64,000 bases of DNA from Aliikangiella sp965214955 (GCA_965214955.1 CBDCCU010000009.1:310001-374000); one strand, 5' to 3'; shown: positions 43,218 through 52,879, counted from the stretch's first letter. The notes: a model not told the origin generated them from the sequence alone. Program-made: numbers and translations.

Positions 43218-45239
43218 TTGGCTACAATTCAACTTAATAAACAACAAGCCTTAGCGGTTAAACAAACCTCATCACCTCTTTTGGTGTTAGCTGGTGCTGG
43301 CAGCGGAAAAACCGCAGTAATTACTCAAAAAATCGTTCACCTTATTACTCAATGTGGTTATAAAGCCAACCAAGTTGCTGCCGTTACATTCACCAATAAA
43401 GCCGCTAAGGAAATGAAACATCGCGTATCTAAGATGCTAGGTGATAAGGCGGCTATAGGCTTAACGGTTTCAACCTTTCATAACTTAGGCTTAAATATTA
43501 TTCGCCGTGAACATAAGGTTTTGGGGATCAGAGCAAACTTTACCATTTTTGATGATCAAGATTCTTTATCCTTAATGCGAGAGCTTTGCAAAAAAGATAT
43601 AGATGCCGACAAAAATGAATTGCTAGAAGTTTTAAGAAAAATTTCAGCTTGGAAAAATGACCTATTACTACCCGAACAGGCAATTAGTAAAGCTAAAAAT
43701 AATGATGACCTACTCGCAGCAAAACTCTACGAAGCCTATGCCCGAAGTTTAAAAGCTTACAATGCAGTAGATTTTGACGATCTTATTTTAATACCAACCT
43801 TACTGCTCAAACATAACGACGATGTAAGAATCCGTTGGCACAATAAAATTCGCTATTTGCTAGTTGACGAATACCAAGATACCAACACAAGCCAATACGA
43901 ATTGGTCAAGTTACTCACAGGAAAATTTGGCTCATTTACTGTGGTTGGCGATGACGATCAATCCATTTATTCATGGCGTGGTGCTCAGCCTAAAAATTTA
44001 GAATTACTACAACAGGACTTTCCAAATTTAAAAGTCGTAAAGCTAGAGCAAAACTATCGCTCTTGTGGCCGTATATTAAAAGCCGCCAATGTTTTAATTG
44101 CTCACAATCCACATTTATTTGATAAGAGCCTTTGGTCTGATAAAAATTATGGCGAACCCATAAGAATTCTTTCGGTAAAAGAAGATCATCACGAAGCAGA
44201 AAGAGTGGTTAGTGAAATTCTCGCTAGAAAAATAAAATACGGGTTAAAGTACAAAGACTTTGCCATTTTATATCGCGGCAATCATCAGTCACGTTTATTA
44301 GAGCGCGCCTTAGTGAATAAACAAGTGCCTTATAAAGTCAGTGGTAATACTTCATTTTTTGCTCGCGCCGAAATTAAAGATGTTTTAGCTTATTTAAAAT
44401 TATTGATTAACCCTGATGATGACAATGCCTTTTTAAGAATAGCCAATGTGCCGCGTAGAGAAATAGGTACAACAACTTTAGAGAAACTAGGCAACTATGC
44501 CAACCATCGGCACATTAGTTTATTTGAAGCGATTTTTGAATTAGGACTAGAAGAACATTTAACAGGTAAAGGCTTAAGGGCGGTTAAAAAGTTTGGCGAA
44601 ATAATGGCTCGCACCAGTGACAATATTAAGCGCGGTAATGCCGTGGAAGTATTGAATGAACTTTTCGCTTACATTGGCTACCACGGTTATTTATTTGAAA
44701 ACTCTAGCTCGCCAAAAGCGGCTGAATTTCGCTGGGCTAATGTTACCGAGCTATTAAGTTGGATAGAAAAAGGCATTGAAGAAAACCAAACTACTGATGA
44801 TCCTTTTGCCACTACGGTTTCCAAAATTTGCTTACGTGAAATGCTCGATAGAAATAACGAAGAAGACGAGGAACATAACGAAGTTCAATTAATGACGCTT
44901 CATGCTTCTAAAGGATTGGAGTTTCCGCATGTTTATTTAATGGGTATGGAAGAAGAATTATTGCCGCATAAATCTTCCATTGAAGAAGATAATATCGAAG
45001 AAGAAAGACGACTTGCCTATGTGGGGGTTACTCGCGCCAAAGAAACACTAGCTATTATGGTGGCACAAAAACGCGCAAGATATGGAGAAATGGTAAATTC
45101 AGTACCTAGCCGTTTTTTAGAAGAAATGCCGCAAGATGATCTCGACTGGGAAATAGATAAAGTTAATATTTCTGATGATGAAAAACGAGAAAAAGGTAAA
45201 GATAGAATTGCCGAACTAAAAAAAATGTTGGCTAAATAA
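43218..45239 (+). CDS. rep: ATP-dependent DNA helicase Rep
   Basis: This 673-residue superfamily 1A 3'-5' helicase helps replication past obstacles. Motif I is LAGAGSGKTAVI (~22-33), motif II VDEYQDTN, motif III VVGDDDQSIYSWRGA, motif IV QNYRS, motif V LMTLHASKGLEFPHVYL and motif VI YVGVTRAKETL. Length equals E. coli Rep (673). The N-terminus is read from a TTG at 43218 without a strong ribosome site; no in-frame ATG fits. UvrD is an alternative, but the size and the absence of a long C-terminal tail favour Rep. Confidence 0.9.
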   Translation: MATIQLNKQQALAVKQTSSPLLVLAGAGSGKTAVITQKIVHLITQCGYKANQVAAVTFTNKAAKEMKHRVSKMLGDKAAIGLTVSTFHNLGLNIIRREHKVLGIRANFTIFDDQDSLSLMRELCKKDIDADKNELLEVLRKISAWKNDLLLPEQAISKAKNNDDLLAAKLYEAYARSLKAYNAVDFDDLILIPTLLLKHNDDVRIRWHNKIRYLLVDEYQDTNTSQYELVKLLTGKFGSFTVVGDDDQSIYSWRGAQPKNLELLQQDFPNLKVVKLEQNYRSCGRILKAANVLIAHNPHLFDKSLWSDKNYGEPIRILSVKEDHHEAERVVSEILARKIKYGLKYKDFAILYRGNHQSRLLERALVNKQVPYKVSGNTSFFARAEIKDVLAYLKLLINPDDDNAFLRIANVPRREIGTTTLEKLGNYANHRHISLFEAIFELGLEEHLTGKGLRAVKKFGEIMARTSDNIKRGNAVEVLNELFAYIGYHGYLFENSSSPKAAEFRWANVTELLSWIEKGIEENQTTDDPFATTVSKICLREMLDRNNEEDEEHNEVQLMTLHASKGLEFPHVYLMGMEEELLPHKSSIEEDNIEEERRLAYVGVTRAKETLAIMVAQKRARYGEMVNSVPSRFLEEMPQDDLDWEIDKVNISDDEKREKGKDRIAELKKMLAK

Positions 45240-45246
45240 TATATAC

Positions 45247-45984
45247 CTACTCATCAAGGTTATTAAGAAACCTAGTTTGTTTTTTCTTCCAGTTAATTTC
45301 TTGCCATTTAGCAATGCAAAATATGGATATAGGTAAAACAACAAAAAAACCAATTGTTGCAACCATACTATTAAAATTAACTTGCCTTAAACCTTCATCA
45401 ATAATTTCTGTTTGACTAATGCTTTGTTTTGAGTAGAGCCACTTAGTTAATAAATAACAACTACCAAAAAATGTTAATAGTGCAATTGAAAGCCATTGTC
45501 CTATTTTACTCTGCTTAATTTTATTGACAAAGTAATTACTTATCCAATCTTTATTGGATAAATTAACAATAATATTGGCTTTAAAAATTTTTATTCTAAA
45601 TTTCCATGACAAAAATATAAAACCAAGCCCGATCAATAGAAAGCCTATTCCTATAAATAGAGTAGAGTAAAAGTCCTTAACAACTTCTTTCGGAGACATT
45701 GAAAACAATCCCTCTTTACCACTATCAATAGTTTCTAATGTTGGGAGTGGCCAATGAAAATGAAAAGCTATATAAAAAAAACCACAAGCAAAATATAAGA
45801 GAACAAAACCGACGCAAATATCAAATAGAAACTCTAGTATTTCTTGATTTTCTTTTTTACGGATTATTTTAAAATGCTTATTTAAACTATCCTCAGCATT
45901 TGTAACACTGTCATTGGGCACTTGAAGGTTGTTCCAATTTAATTTGAGTTCTTGCCATTGCAGATCATTATTTTTATTCATCAT
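45247..45984 (-). CDS. Membrane protein paired with an ECF sigma factor (putative anti-sigma partner)
   Basis: This 245-residue protein has a soluble N-terminal ~60 residues (WQELKLNWNNLQVPND...) and four hydrophobic segments (~57-77, 110-132, 165-185 and 207-227). It overlaps the sigma factor gene upstream by 11 bases, so the two are coupled. Sigma/anti-sigma pairs have this order and topology, but there is no zinc anti-sigma motif and I cannot confirm the role. Its 3' end meets the convergent rep gene eight bases away. Confidence 0.55.
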   Translation of the reverse strand: MMNKNNDLQWQELKLNWNNLQVPNDSVTNAEDSLNKHFKIIRKKENQEILEFLFDICVGFVLLYFACGFFYIAFHFHWPLPTLETIDSGKEGLFSMSPKEVVKDFYSTLFIGIGFLLIGLGFIFLSWKFRIKIFKANIIVNLSNKDWISNYFVNKIKQSKIGQWLSIALLTFFGSCYLLTKWLYSKQSISQTEIIDEGLRQVNFNSMVATIGFFVVLPISIFCIAKWQEINWKKKQTRFLNNLDE

Positions 45985-46475
45985 TAAGCTCCTTAAAAAT
46001 TAGTTTTAATTTTGCTTTTGCTCTATTTAAAATAACCCCAACATTACTTTCACTAATACCTACAATTTCACTAATTTGTGGATAAGTTAAATCTTCAAGC
46101 GCTAAAGTGAGCACTTCTTTTTGGCGTAATGGTAGCTTTTGAATTGCGACAAATAGTTGATTAGATATTTGTTTTTTTATATGAGCGTTTTCCAAGTTTT
46201 GTGAAAATTCAAAAGACTCGTTTATTATTTTTGAAGGTCTACGCTTTTCATTACTAACATGGCGAAATGCCACATTATGCGCAACTCGGTAAACATAGGT
46301 TTTAAGGTCACTTTTTTGTTTAAAACTATCAAGTGACTTCCATACTTGAAAAAGTATTTCCTGAAATAACTCTTCTTGCAAAGCTTGGTTAGTTTCATAA
46401 GTTATTGCTACACGCCAAAGTGCTTGTTTATACTCATTAAATAACTGAGCAAACTGTTTTTTCTTCTGTTTTCAA
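45974..46475 (-). CDS. ECF RNA polymerase sigma factor, apparent +1 frameshift near the N-terminus
   Basis: Region 2 (LQEELFQEILFQVWKSLDSF, SDLKTYVYRVAHNVAFRH) and region 4 (LPLRQKEVLTLALEDLTYPQISEIVGISESNVGVILNRAKAKL) are clear. The frame open from the last stop upstream of 46381 reads FAQLFNEYKQALWRVAITYETNQ, which belongs to region 2, but it has no start. A TTG at 46475 followed by KTEEK joins it only if one A is dropped from the A6 run (46457-46462). A shorter version could start at a TTG at 46381 but would lack the start of region 2. The protein pairs with the membrane protein behind it. Confidence 0.65.
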
Positions 46476-46610
46476 CTGATTAACTTCTTAGTAGTTTTTA
46501 GCTCAATAATATGGTTTTTTATCAACCTTTATTCTTATTAGTAATACTTTAGTTAAATCCCTTACACTTTTTATTAAAATCATTTTAATTTTTTATATAG
46601 CCTATAAAAA

Positions 46611-46648
46611 GCAAAAAACACTCAGCTTTATAGTTGAGTGTTTTTTGA
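46611..46648 (-). terminator. Rho-independent terminator after phhB
   Basis: AAAAAACACTCA and TGAGTGTTTTTT form a strong stem with a GCTTTATAGT-type loop between them. T-runs on both strands allow bidirectional use. It sits ~75 bases beyond the phhB stop codon. Confidence 0.8.
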
Positions 46649-46650
46649 AA

Positions 46651-46664
46651 GAAGAACGGGTATA
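46651..46664. repeat. Solitary MITE-end-like sequence
   Basis: GAAGAACGGGTATA resembles the outer 14 bases of the right end of the MITE at 34402. It follows the terminator directly and has no partner end that I trust. Confidence 0.35.
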
Positions 46665-46723
46665 TAAGGCTATGCTGAGTAATCGTTAGGTTAACCAAAG
46701 TTTCTAAGGTTATATTTTATTGA

Positions 46724-47023
46724 TTATTTTAGATATAAATTATCACTCTTAATAGCTGCATTAAAATCACGCTCACTTAACCCTTTAACATCATGTGACC
46801 ACCAAGTTAATTTTACTTTTCCCCATTCAAGTAATATGGATGGGTGATGGTTTAATGTTTCGGCAAGCTCAGCTACTTTATTGCAATATTCAACGGTTTT
46901 AACATAATTTTTAAACCGATAAACCTTAATTATTTTATCAATATTATTTTCACAAACTAGCTGCCAATCATTTAGCTTAGCTAGCGAGTCTTGTATGCTG
47001 TTTTTATCGAATTTTTGTATCAT
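46724..47023 (-). CDS. phhB: Pterin-4a-carbinolamine dehydratase
   Basis: This 99-residue enzyme recycles the pterin cofactor of phenylalanine hydroxylase by dehydrating 4a-hydroxytetrahydrobiopterin. The active-site motif is complete: ETLNHHPSILLEWGKVKLTWWSHDVKGLSERD, in which HH and the later His are catalytic. It lies 39 bases behind phhA on the same strand, as in other proteobacteria. The operon ends at the hairpin at 46611. Confidence 0.93.
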   Translation of the reverse strand: MIQKFDKNSIQDSLAKLNDWQLVCENNIDKIIKVYRFKNYVKTVEYCNKVAELAETLNHHPSILLEWGKVKLTWWSHDVKGLSERDFNAAIKSDNLYLK

Positions 47024-47062
47024 TTATTGCCTCTATTATTTAGGATCTGTTGATCCCAATGA

Positions 47063-47905
47063 CTAACAAGCCGCATTTTCTTTTGGCTTATAAGCTGATG
47101 GTTTCATGCCAAGTGCCTGTGCTTGTTTAATTAATAGCTTTAAATCAACCTGTGTTATTTTTTGTAAATCAGCCAAACTATCAATAATAAAATAGTTTTT
47201 TTGTAATTGATCAATTCTGTAATGGGTTCTAAAAGCGTCTAAAATGTTCAGTGGTTGTCTTTTAGGAATATCACTTTCTAAGCTGTAAATGGATTCCTGT
47301 TTAGACGATAAAATTCCGCCGCCATAAATCTTTAAACCATTATCAGATTTCACTAAACCAAACTCAATAGTAAACCAGTAGAGCCTAGCTAGCATTGCCC
47401 GCTCGGCTTTATTGGCTGCAAGACCTAACTTGCCATAGTGCTCAGAAAAATCGGCATAAGCTTGATTAGTGAGCAAAGGACAATGCCCAAATAACTCGTG
47501 AAAAATATCGGGCTCTTTTATGTAATCAATATCTTCAAACCGGCGGATAAATGTAGCCGCAGGAAACTGTTTGTTTGCCAATAGCTCAAAGAATGTTTCA
47601 AAACCAATTAGTGCTGGCACAGGCTTTACTTGCCAGCCTGTTATCGCTTTAAGTTTTTGATTTATTTGCGGGATTTGCGGAATTTTATCATCACTCATAT
47701 TGAGTTTATTTAACCCTTCAATAAACTCACAGCAGGCTCTATTTTTAATTAAAGGCACTTGTCTTTTAAATAGCTGTTTCCATACCGCATTATCTTCTGG
47801 CGAATAATCAACCCAGCCATTATCATCTGTCGTCTTAGAGATATAGCTAGATTGAGTCTCTGCTTTTTTGGTTTGTGATGGAACAATTTGTTTTGCCGTA
47901 TTCAT
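47063..47905 (-). CDS. phhA: Phenylalanine 4-monooxygenase
   Basis: This 280-residue iron- and pterin-dependent hydroxylase converts phenylalanine to tyrosine. Iron ligands sit in PDIFHELFGHCPLL (two His, ~140 region) and a Glu in FGLVKSDNGLKIYGGG. The pterin-binding part around TGWQVKPVPALIGFETFFELLA is also clear. It lacks the regulatory N-terminal domain of animal enzymes, as normal for bacteria. It heads the phhAB operon, and is divergent from a MocR-type regulator across a 154-base region rich in repeats. Confidence 0.94.
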   Translation of the reverse strand: MNTAKQIVPSQTKKAETQSSYISKTTDDNGWVDYSPEDNAVWKQLFKRQVPLIKNRACCEFIEGLNKLNMSDDKIPQIPQINQKLKAITGWQVKPVPALIGFETFFELLANKQFPAATFIRRFEDIDYIKEPDIFHELFGHCPLLTNQAYADFSEHYGKLGLAANKAERAMLARLYWFTIEFGLVKSDNGLKIYGGGILSSKQESIYSLESDIPKRQPLNILDAFRTHYRIDQLQKNYFIIDSLADLQKITQVDLKLLIKQAQALGMKPSAYKPKENAAC

Positions 47906-47963
47906 TAATGCTTCCAGTTAAGCTAACTTTTAATAAGTGATAATTTAATTGAGTTTTTTATAA

Positions 47964-48050
47964 CAGTACAGATTCAGCATTAACTTATATTTTGCAGTAC
48001 AGATTAATTCGTTGTAATCTGTATCTTATATCTATTTACTATCTGTACTG
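47964..48050. promoter_or_regulatory. Four-copy CAGTACAGATT operator array between phhA and the MocR gene
   Basis: CAGTACAGATT occurs at 47964-47974 and again at 47995-48005, 31 bases later (three helical turns). Inverted forms lie at 48016-48024 (AATCTGTAT) and 48041-48050 (ATCTGTACTG). The last is ten bases before the MocR start, the first ~59 before phhA. MocR proteins often bind such paired direct repeats, so this is a good candidate for control of both genes. Confidence 0.6.
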
Positions 48051-48059
48051 GTTTATTCA

Positions 48060-49487
48060 ATGCTTTATCAAGAAATTGCTAACGAGCTAGATACACTCAT
48101 TCGCAATGGGCATTATTTGCCGAATGAAAAACTGCCTTCTATTCGAGAAATAGCTAGGCAGCGTCAAGTGAGTATTTCTACGGTTCAGCGTGTATTTGAA
48201 GAGCTAGAGCTAAGAGGATTAGTTTTTGCTAAACCCAAATCAGGTTATTTTGTTCTCAATCAATCGACAAGCAAAGCTGAAATATCGATACCGGTATTGC
48301 CATTAACGCCACAAGATATTCACGTTCATAAACTTGCTAGCCATATTTTTAATCAATGCGATCAGCCTAATGTGATTAATCTGGGTACATCCTATCCTGC
48401 CGCAGATTATTTTCCACAAAAGCTAATTCAGCAAATAACAACCAAAGTCACAAGACAACATATTAGTACCATTGTTGAAACTCATTTTTCATCGGGCTTG
48501 CCAGCACTAAAACAAGCGCTTTCTAAGCGTTTAAATCATTTAGGGTGCAATGTTGGTGCAAATGATTTAATCGTTACTAACGGCTGCTTAGAAGCACTAT
48601 CGTTATGCTTAAGAGCTGTTGCCGAGCCTAACGATACAATTGCGGTTGAATCACCGGGTTTTGTTGGGCTGTATCAGCTGATTGAATCATTGGGTTTTAA
48701 AGCCATTGAAATTCCTTGTCATCCAGTAGATGGCATGAGTTTAGATGCCCTATCGCTAGCGATAGAAACTTGCAATATTAAAGCCGTGGCTATTGTGCCA
48801 AGTTTTTCAAATCCGCTCGGCTCAAATATGCCAGAAAATCATCGTAAACAACTGGTCGAAATGCTGGCAGAGGCTGAAATTCCACTTATTGAAGATGATT
48901 TACTTGGCGATTTATCTTTTAGCGGCGCAAGACTAAAACCTTGTAAAGCTTTTGACCAAAAAGGTTTAGTTCTTTATTGCTCGTCGGCGTCTAAAACTTT
49001 GGCTTCTGGTTTACGGGTGGGCTGGATTGCTCCTGGCAAATTTTATAAACAAGTGTCTTACTTTAAAACCTTTACTAATATTAGTGCGCCTAACCTAACT
49101 CAATTGATAGTGGCAGAGTTTTTAAATAGTGGTAAATATGATCGATTTATTCGCCAGTTTACCGCAAAGCTGGCTAAACAAATGTTTGCTTTTCAAAATG
49201 CTATTGAGCAGTTTTTTCCGCAAGGAACTAAAATTTCTCGACCGCAAGGTGGCTGTATTTTATGGGTAGAATTACCCAAGCAAATTAATGGCATGATGCT
49301 ATTTGAAAAAGCATTAAAACAAAAGCTACCCATAGCAATCATTCCAGGAAAACTATCGAGTGGCTCTAATAAATTTGATCATTTTATTCGTATTAATTGT
49401 GCGTGTGATCCGCAAATACCAATTGTTGAAACGATTGAAAAACTATCGGTTATTGCGGATAAATTATTAGCAAACCAACAAAGTTAA
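48060..49487 (+). CDS. MocR-type GntR regulator with aminotransferase-like domain
   Basis: This 475-residue protein starts with a GntR winged helix (~1-72; LPSIREIARQRQVSISTVQRVFEELELRGLVFAKPKSGYFV) and continues with a fold-type I aminotransferase domain (~90-470). The PLP lysine is in SSASKTLASGLRVGW (~K311), and the NPLGSNMPENHRKQL and EDDLLGDLSF blocks support cofactor binding. MocR proteins use PLP to sense amino acids or amines. The divergent phhA suggests it governs phenylalanine or tyrosine metabolism. Its stop overlaps the convergent SIMPL gene by four bases. Confidence 0.88.
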   Translation: MLYQEIANELDTLIRNGHYLPNEKLPSIREIARQRQVSISTVQRVFEELELRGLVFAKPKSGYFVLNQSTSKAEISIPVLPLTPQDIHVHKLASHIFNQCDQPNVINLGTSYPAADYFPQKLIQQITTKVTRQHISTIVETHFSSGLPALKQALSKRLNHLGCNVGANDLIVTNGCLEALSLCLRAVAEPNDTIAVESPGFVGLYQLIESLGFKAIEIPCHPVDGMSLDALSLAIETCNIKAVAIVPSFSNPLGSNMPENHRKQLVEMLAEAEIPLIEDDLLGDLSFSGARLKPCKAFDQKGLVLYCSSASKTLASGLRVGWIAPGKFYKQVSYFKTFTNISAPNLTQLIVAEFLNSGKYDRFIRQFTAKLAKQMFAFQNAIEQFFPQGTKISRPQGGCILWVELPKQINGMMLFEKALKQKLPIAIIPGKLSSGSNKFDHFIRINCACDPQIPIVETIEKLSVIADKLLANQQS

Positions 49488-50275
49488 TTGTTATTATTTT
49501 CTACTACCTCAAAAACAACGGCTATTTCAGCGCGATATTCTACTTCATCAAAACTATTAGAAGGTGCTTGTGATACTAAAGATTCTGAAACTTGATCTCT
49601 GCTTTTTTTAGCTTTAATTCTAGAGCCTGTAATCACAATTTTATTCTCTAACTCTCTTGCTCCATGAGTAGCCGCCTTATAAAATCTAGGTGTATGAAAA
49701 CTAACCGCCTTAAGCTTAATGCCTAAGGTTTGTTCATAAACCTTTTTTTGCTCCATTACTTTAGCTAAAACTTTTTGTTTAACCTTTTTCTTAAATTCAT
49801 CTTCTTTGCTATGTTCAAAAGTAGTTGAGGCTAAAGTGACTTCTTTGTATTTATCTGCCAAAGTTGCAACTGCTTTCATTTGCTTTTCATCATAAATATT
49901 AATTGCCATTCGATTTACAATTTCAAAACTGTCAGGATCATCACCAAACCAGCCATATTGTGGTGAAGAAGAAAATTTCGCGTTATTAATATCTTTTGCC
50001 TTAACACTTTGTTCTATCAATGTTTTTGCAATAAGAGATCGAAGTTCGCTATTTTTTGTTATTGCATCGGCTAATAAATCTTCTTCGGTGGTAACAACCA
50101 AACTAATAATCGCTTTATCAGAATAAGCTTTTTCTTTTGCTTCATCGTTAATGGTTACGGTGCGTTTATTAGGATAAATAAATTGCTTTAACTCATCAGG
50201 ATGACCTTTTAATTCTGGCGCAGCATAAGCGGTTACGGTAACTAACGATAAACATAATCCGATTAAAGTTTTCAT
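49484..50275 (-). CDS. SIMPL (DUF541) domain exported protein
   Basis: This 263-residue protein has a signal peptide (LIGLCLSLVTVTAYA) and a SIMPL domain, recognisable from DKAIISLVVTTEEDLLADAITKNSELRSLI near residues 50-80 and the repeated beta-alpha pattern after it. Family members (BP26, YggE) are periplasmic and often form channel-like oligomers; YggE has been tied to oxidative stress. The role here is unknown. It is convergent with the MocR gene and downstream of a terminator. Confidence 0.8.
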   Translation of the reverse strand: MKTLIGLCLSLVTVTAYAAPELKGHPDELKQFIYPNKRTVTINDEAKEKAYSDKAIISLVVTTEEDLLADAITKNSELRSLIAKTLIEQSVKAKDINNAKFSSSPQYGWFGDDPDSFEIVNRMAINIYDEKQMKAVATLADKYKEVTLASTTFEHSKEDEFKKKVKQKVLAKVMEQKKVYEQTLGIKLKAVSFHTPRFYKAATHGARELENKIVITGSRIKAKKSRDQVSESLVSQAPSNSFDEVEYRAEIAVVFEVVENNNN

Positions 50276-50334
50276 ACAAACTCCTATTAATTTACTATTA
50301 ACTTATAACGTGCACTCAATTTAAAAAGGGTTAT

Positions 50335-50374
50335 AAAAAAATACCCGCGATTTATTAGGTCGCGGGTATTTTTT
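50335..50374. terminator. Bidirectional terminator between the S9 peptidase and SIMPL genes
   Basis: ATACCCGCGA (50341-50350) and TCGCGGGTAT (50360-50369) form a perfect 10-bp stem with A and T runs outside. It sits 18 bases after the peptidase stop on the minus strand. The stem shares TACCCGC with the MITE ends, perhaps by chance. Confidence 0.8.
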
Positions 50375-50391
50375 AAAGTTTATTAATAATT

Positions 50392-52860
50392 TTATTTTTG
50401 AGGTGGGTATAAATATTCCCACCATTGCGTTTCACCTTTTAACTTAGCATCAAAATAGGCGAGTTTAGTTTGCCACCATCTTAAACGGTGTGAGCGCTTG
50501 TTAATATGATGATCGTCACCCAAAAACTCAATTAGCTCAACATCTTTGTCTAACAATTTAAGTGCCGTATACATTTGATGACTTTCGCCAACTGGTACAT
50601 TGGTATCAGAATCGCCATGTACTAATAACAATGGTGTTTTAACTTTATCGGCATGAAACACAGGGCTTTGTTGGGTATAAAAGTCAGTGTTATTCCAAGG
50701 GAAATTCCCTTTTGTTGCAACACCTGAATAGGCATAACCCCACCAGCCATGTCCCCAGTAAGAAGTTAAATTGCTGATCCCCGCATGAGAAATAGACGCA
50801 GCAAACATATCAGTTTGGGTGGCCAAATACATGGTCATAAAGCCGCCATAAGATGCACCTAAATTGCCTAACTTTTTACTATCAACAAACGGGTGTGCTT
50901 TAACAAAAGCCTCGGTAGATTCAATAATATCATCAGCGGTTTCAAGCCCCCATGCGTTAACGTGCTTGGCAGAAAAATCTTGCCCATAGCCTGTTGCGCC
51001 AGAAGGTTGCAAAACATAAACCACATAACCATGATTAGCCCACAGACTAAATGGCCAACGACCTGTAAAACCTCGGCTTACTGGTGAAGTACCACCATAA
51101 TAATAAATAAGCGCAGGATACTTTTTAGACTCATCAAAATTAGCGGGTAAATAAACTCTACCATCAATTTGATTGCCTTTTTCAGTTGTATAATCCCAGT
51201 CCTTTAAAGTAATAAAAGTGTTATTGGCATATTCAGTTTTAGCACTATCTTTAATGATTTTATGTTTTGATTTACCCAACTTATTAATAGCCACTTTTTG
51301 CGGTTTAGTGGCGCTGGCTCCAGCGTAAATAACAGAAGCGTTAGATTCCTTAGAAACACTGTAATTAGCTACCACTTCAACTGGCGTATTTAAGCGCGTA
51401 AATTTATTACCCTTAAAACGAAAACGATATAGCTGGCGTTTATCTTGATCGGTTGTGCTTAATAAAATGTCGCCACTTTTTAATACATTAAAACCGCCAA
51501 TGGCAGGTTTAAATTTTTTCGACAGTGGCACAATATCGCCATTGTGTTTTCTTAAATAAAGTTGACCGTCGTAGTTATTAGCCAATCGAGCTTTTTCTAA
51601 AATGCTACCCAAGCCATTACTTTTGTTATCACTAGCTAATAAATCGGGGCCTGCGGTAAATACAATTCCTTTACTATGGTAAGCGGCAGAATTAAAGGTT
51701 CGGTACTCACCAATTTTTATTTCTTCGCCAGACTTAACATCAACTTCAAATACTTGCGTTAAAACATGGGCAGGTGCTTTATAATCAATTGGGCTACGCG
51801 ATACTAACAGTTTGCCTTTTTTATGATCTAATAAGCTAGTAGTTAGTTTGTTTTTAGTAAGCTGGCGAATAAAGCCTGATTTAATATCAAGCAAATGAAT
51901 TTGTGAGTTACCACGCCAATAACTCCAGCGATCTTCTAATGCTCTATAACGCTTGGTAAATTTATGTGGCTTTTTTTCGGCTTTATGCCATGAAACAAGC
52001 AATGAGTTGTCGTTGTACCAATCAATCGCGCGAACACCTTTTAAGTTTTGTGCAATTATTTTTTCGCTGAGATCGTCAATAGATAATTGAATGATTTTAT
52101 TGCCGCTTAAATAAACTAAACGCTCAGAATCTGCGTTCCACTTTGCCGAAGATGGCGCACTATTTTGCCAACGATAAAGCGTTTTGTTGCTTTTTAAATT
52201 GACTATTTCACTCACACTATTTCGTTTATCTTTGCTACTTTGTGCATAGCTACTTTTAGTCCAAATAACATATTGTCCATTGGGTGAAATATTAAGGCCG
52301 CTCACTGTTTCTGCATCATAAAACTGCAACATAGATGGACGTTTCTTATTCGAATCATTATTAAAGACTATTGGGTCGTCGCTTTTCCAATCAACCACTA
52401 ACTGGCTCCAATCTTCAACCGATTCAGCAACAATAAGCGCTCGATAATCGCCATTAATTAAATTCAATTTAAATGAATTACTACCCGATATTTTTTCACC
52501 ATTAATATATAAACTCGCTTTGGTAGCACCTTGTAAACTTAATGTGCCTTGAGTAAATGGCTGAGTTGAAATACCAAAGCGAATAATTTGTGTGCCTTTA
52601 GAATTTTCAGCATCATTTAAATTAATCCACGCTTTACTATCATTAAAAATTTCAATTTCTGAATCTTGGTTAAGCGAATGATCAATATATTGAGCTAAAT
52701 TGTTTTGGATAACTGATTTCGATGCATTTTCATTTAGGCTAATGCTCTCACCCAATTCAATAGGCTCTAAAATTTGAATAACATCTTTGTTTATTGGCGC
52801 AGCATTTGATAATGCACAAGTTAAGCTAAATAGTGGCAGTAAAAAGAGTCTTTTTTTCAT
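50392..52860 (-). CDS. S9-family (prolyl oligopeptidase-type) serine peptidase
   Basis: This 822-residue exported enzyme has a signal peptide (KKRLFLLPLFSLTCALSNAA), a beta-propeller region (~175-560) and a C-terminal alpha/beta-hydrolase domain. The catalytic Ser is in GASYGGFMTM (~675), Asp in VHGDSDTNVPVGES (~755) and His in LGDDHHIN (~790). It resembles bacterial dipeptidyl-peptidase-like or acylaminoacyl-peptidase-like members; exact cleavage preference cannot be read. A frame-broken RND pump gene ends 19 bases upstream on the same strand. Confidence 0.87.
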   Translation of the reverse strand: MKKRLFLLPLFSLTCALSNAAPINKDVIQILEPIELGESISLNENASKSVIQNNLAQYIDHSLNQDSEIEIFNDSKAWINLNDAENSKGTQIIRFGISTQPFTQGTLSLQGATKASLYINGEKISGSNSFKLNLINGDYRALIVAESVEDWSQLVVDWKSDDPIVFNNDSNKKRPSMLQFYDAETVSGLNISPNGQYVIWTKSSYAQSSKDKRNSVSEIVNLKSNKTLYRWQNSAPSSAKWNADSERLVYLSGNKIIQLSIDDLSEKIIAQNLKGVRAIDWYNDNSLLVSWHKAEKKPHKFTKRYRALEDRWSYWRGNSQIHLLDIKSGFIRQLTKNKLTTSLLDHKKGKLLVSRSPIDYKAPAHVLTQVFEVDVKSGEEIKIGEYRTFNSAAYHSKGIVFTAGPDLLASDNKSNGLGSILEKARLANNYDGQLYLRKHNGDIVPLSKKFKPAIGGFNVLKSGDILLSTTDQDKRQLYRFRFKGNKFTRLNTPVEVVANYSVSKESNASVIYAGASATKPQKVAINKLGKSKHKIIKDSAKTEYANNTFITLKDWDYTTEKGNQIDGRVYLPANFDESKKYPALIYYYGGTSPVSRGFTGRWPFSLWANHGYVVYVLQPSGATGYGQDFSAKHVNAWGLETADDIIESTEAFVKAHPFVDSKKLGNLGASYGGFMTMYLATQTDMFAASISHAGISNLTSYWGHGWWGYAYSGVATKGNFPWNNTDFYTQQSPVFHADKVKTPLLLVHGDSDTNVPVGESHQMYTALKLLDKDVELIEFLGDDHHINKRSHRLRWWQTKLAYFDAKLKGETQWWEYLYPPQK

Positions 52861-52879
52861 TTTTTTATTCTCAATTATT

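Noticed and set aside
45241..46664. A composite unit bounded by MITE ends around the first ECF sigma pair.
   Set aside because: The left 'end' (TATACCTACTC) overlaps the last codons and stop of the membrane-protein gene and matches poorly, so it is most likely chance.
50341..50369. The TACCCGC/GCGGGTA stem as a tiny MITE relic.
   Set aside because: It has A/T runs on both sides and sits right after a gene, so a terminator explains it better.
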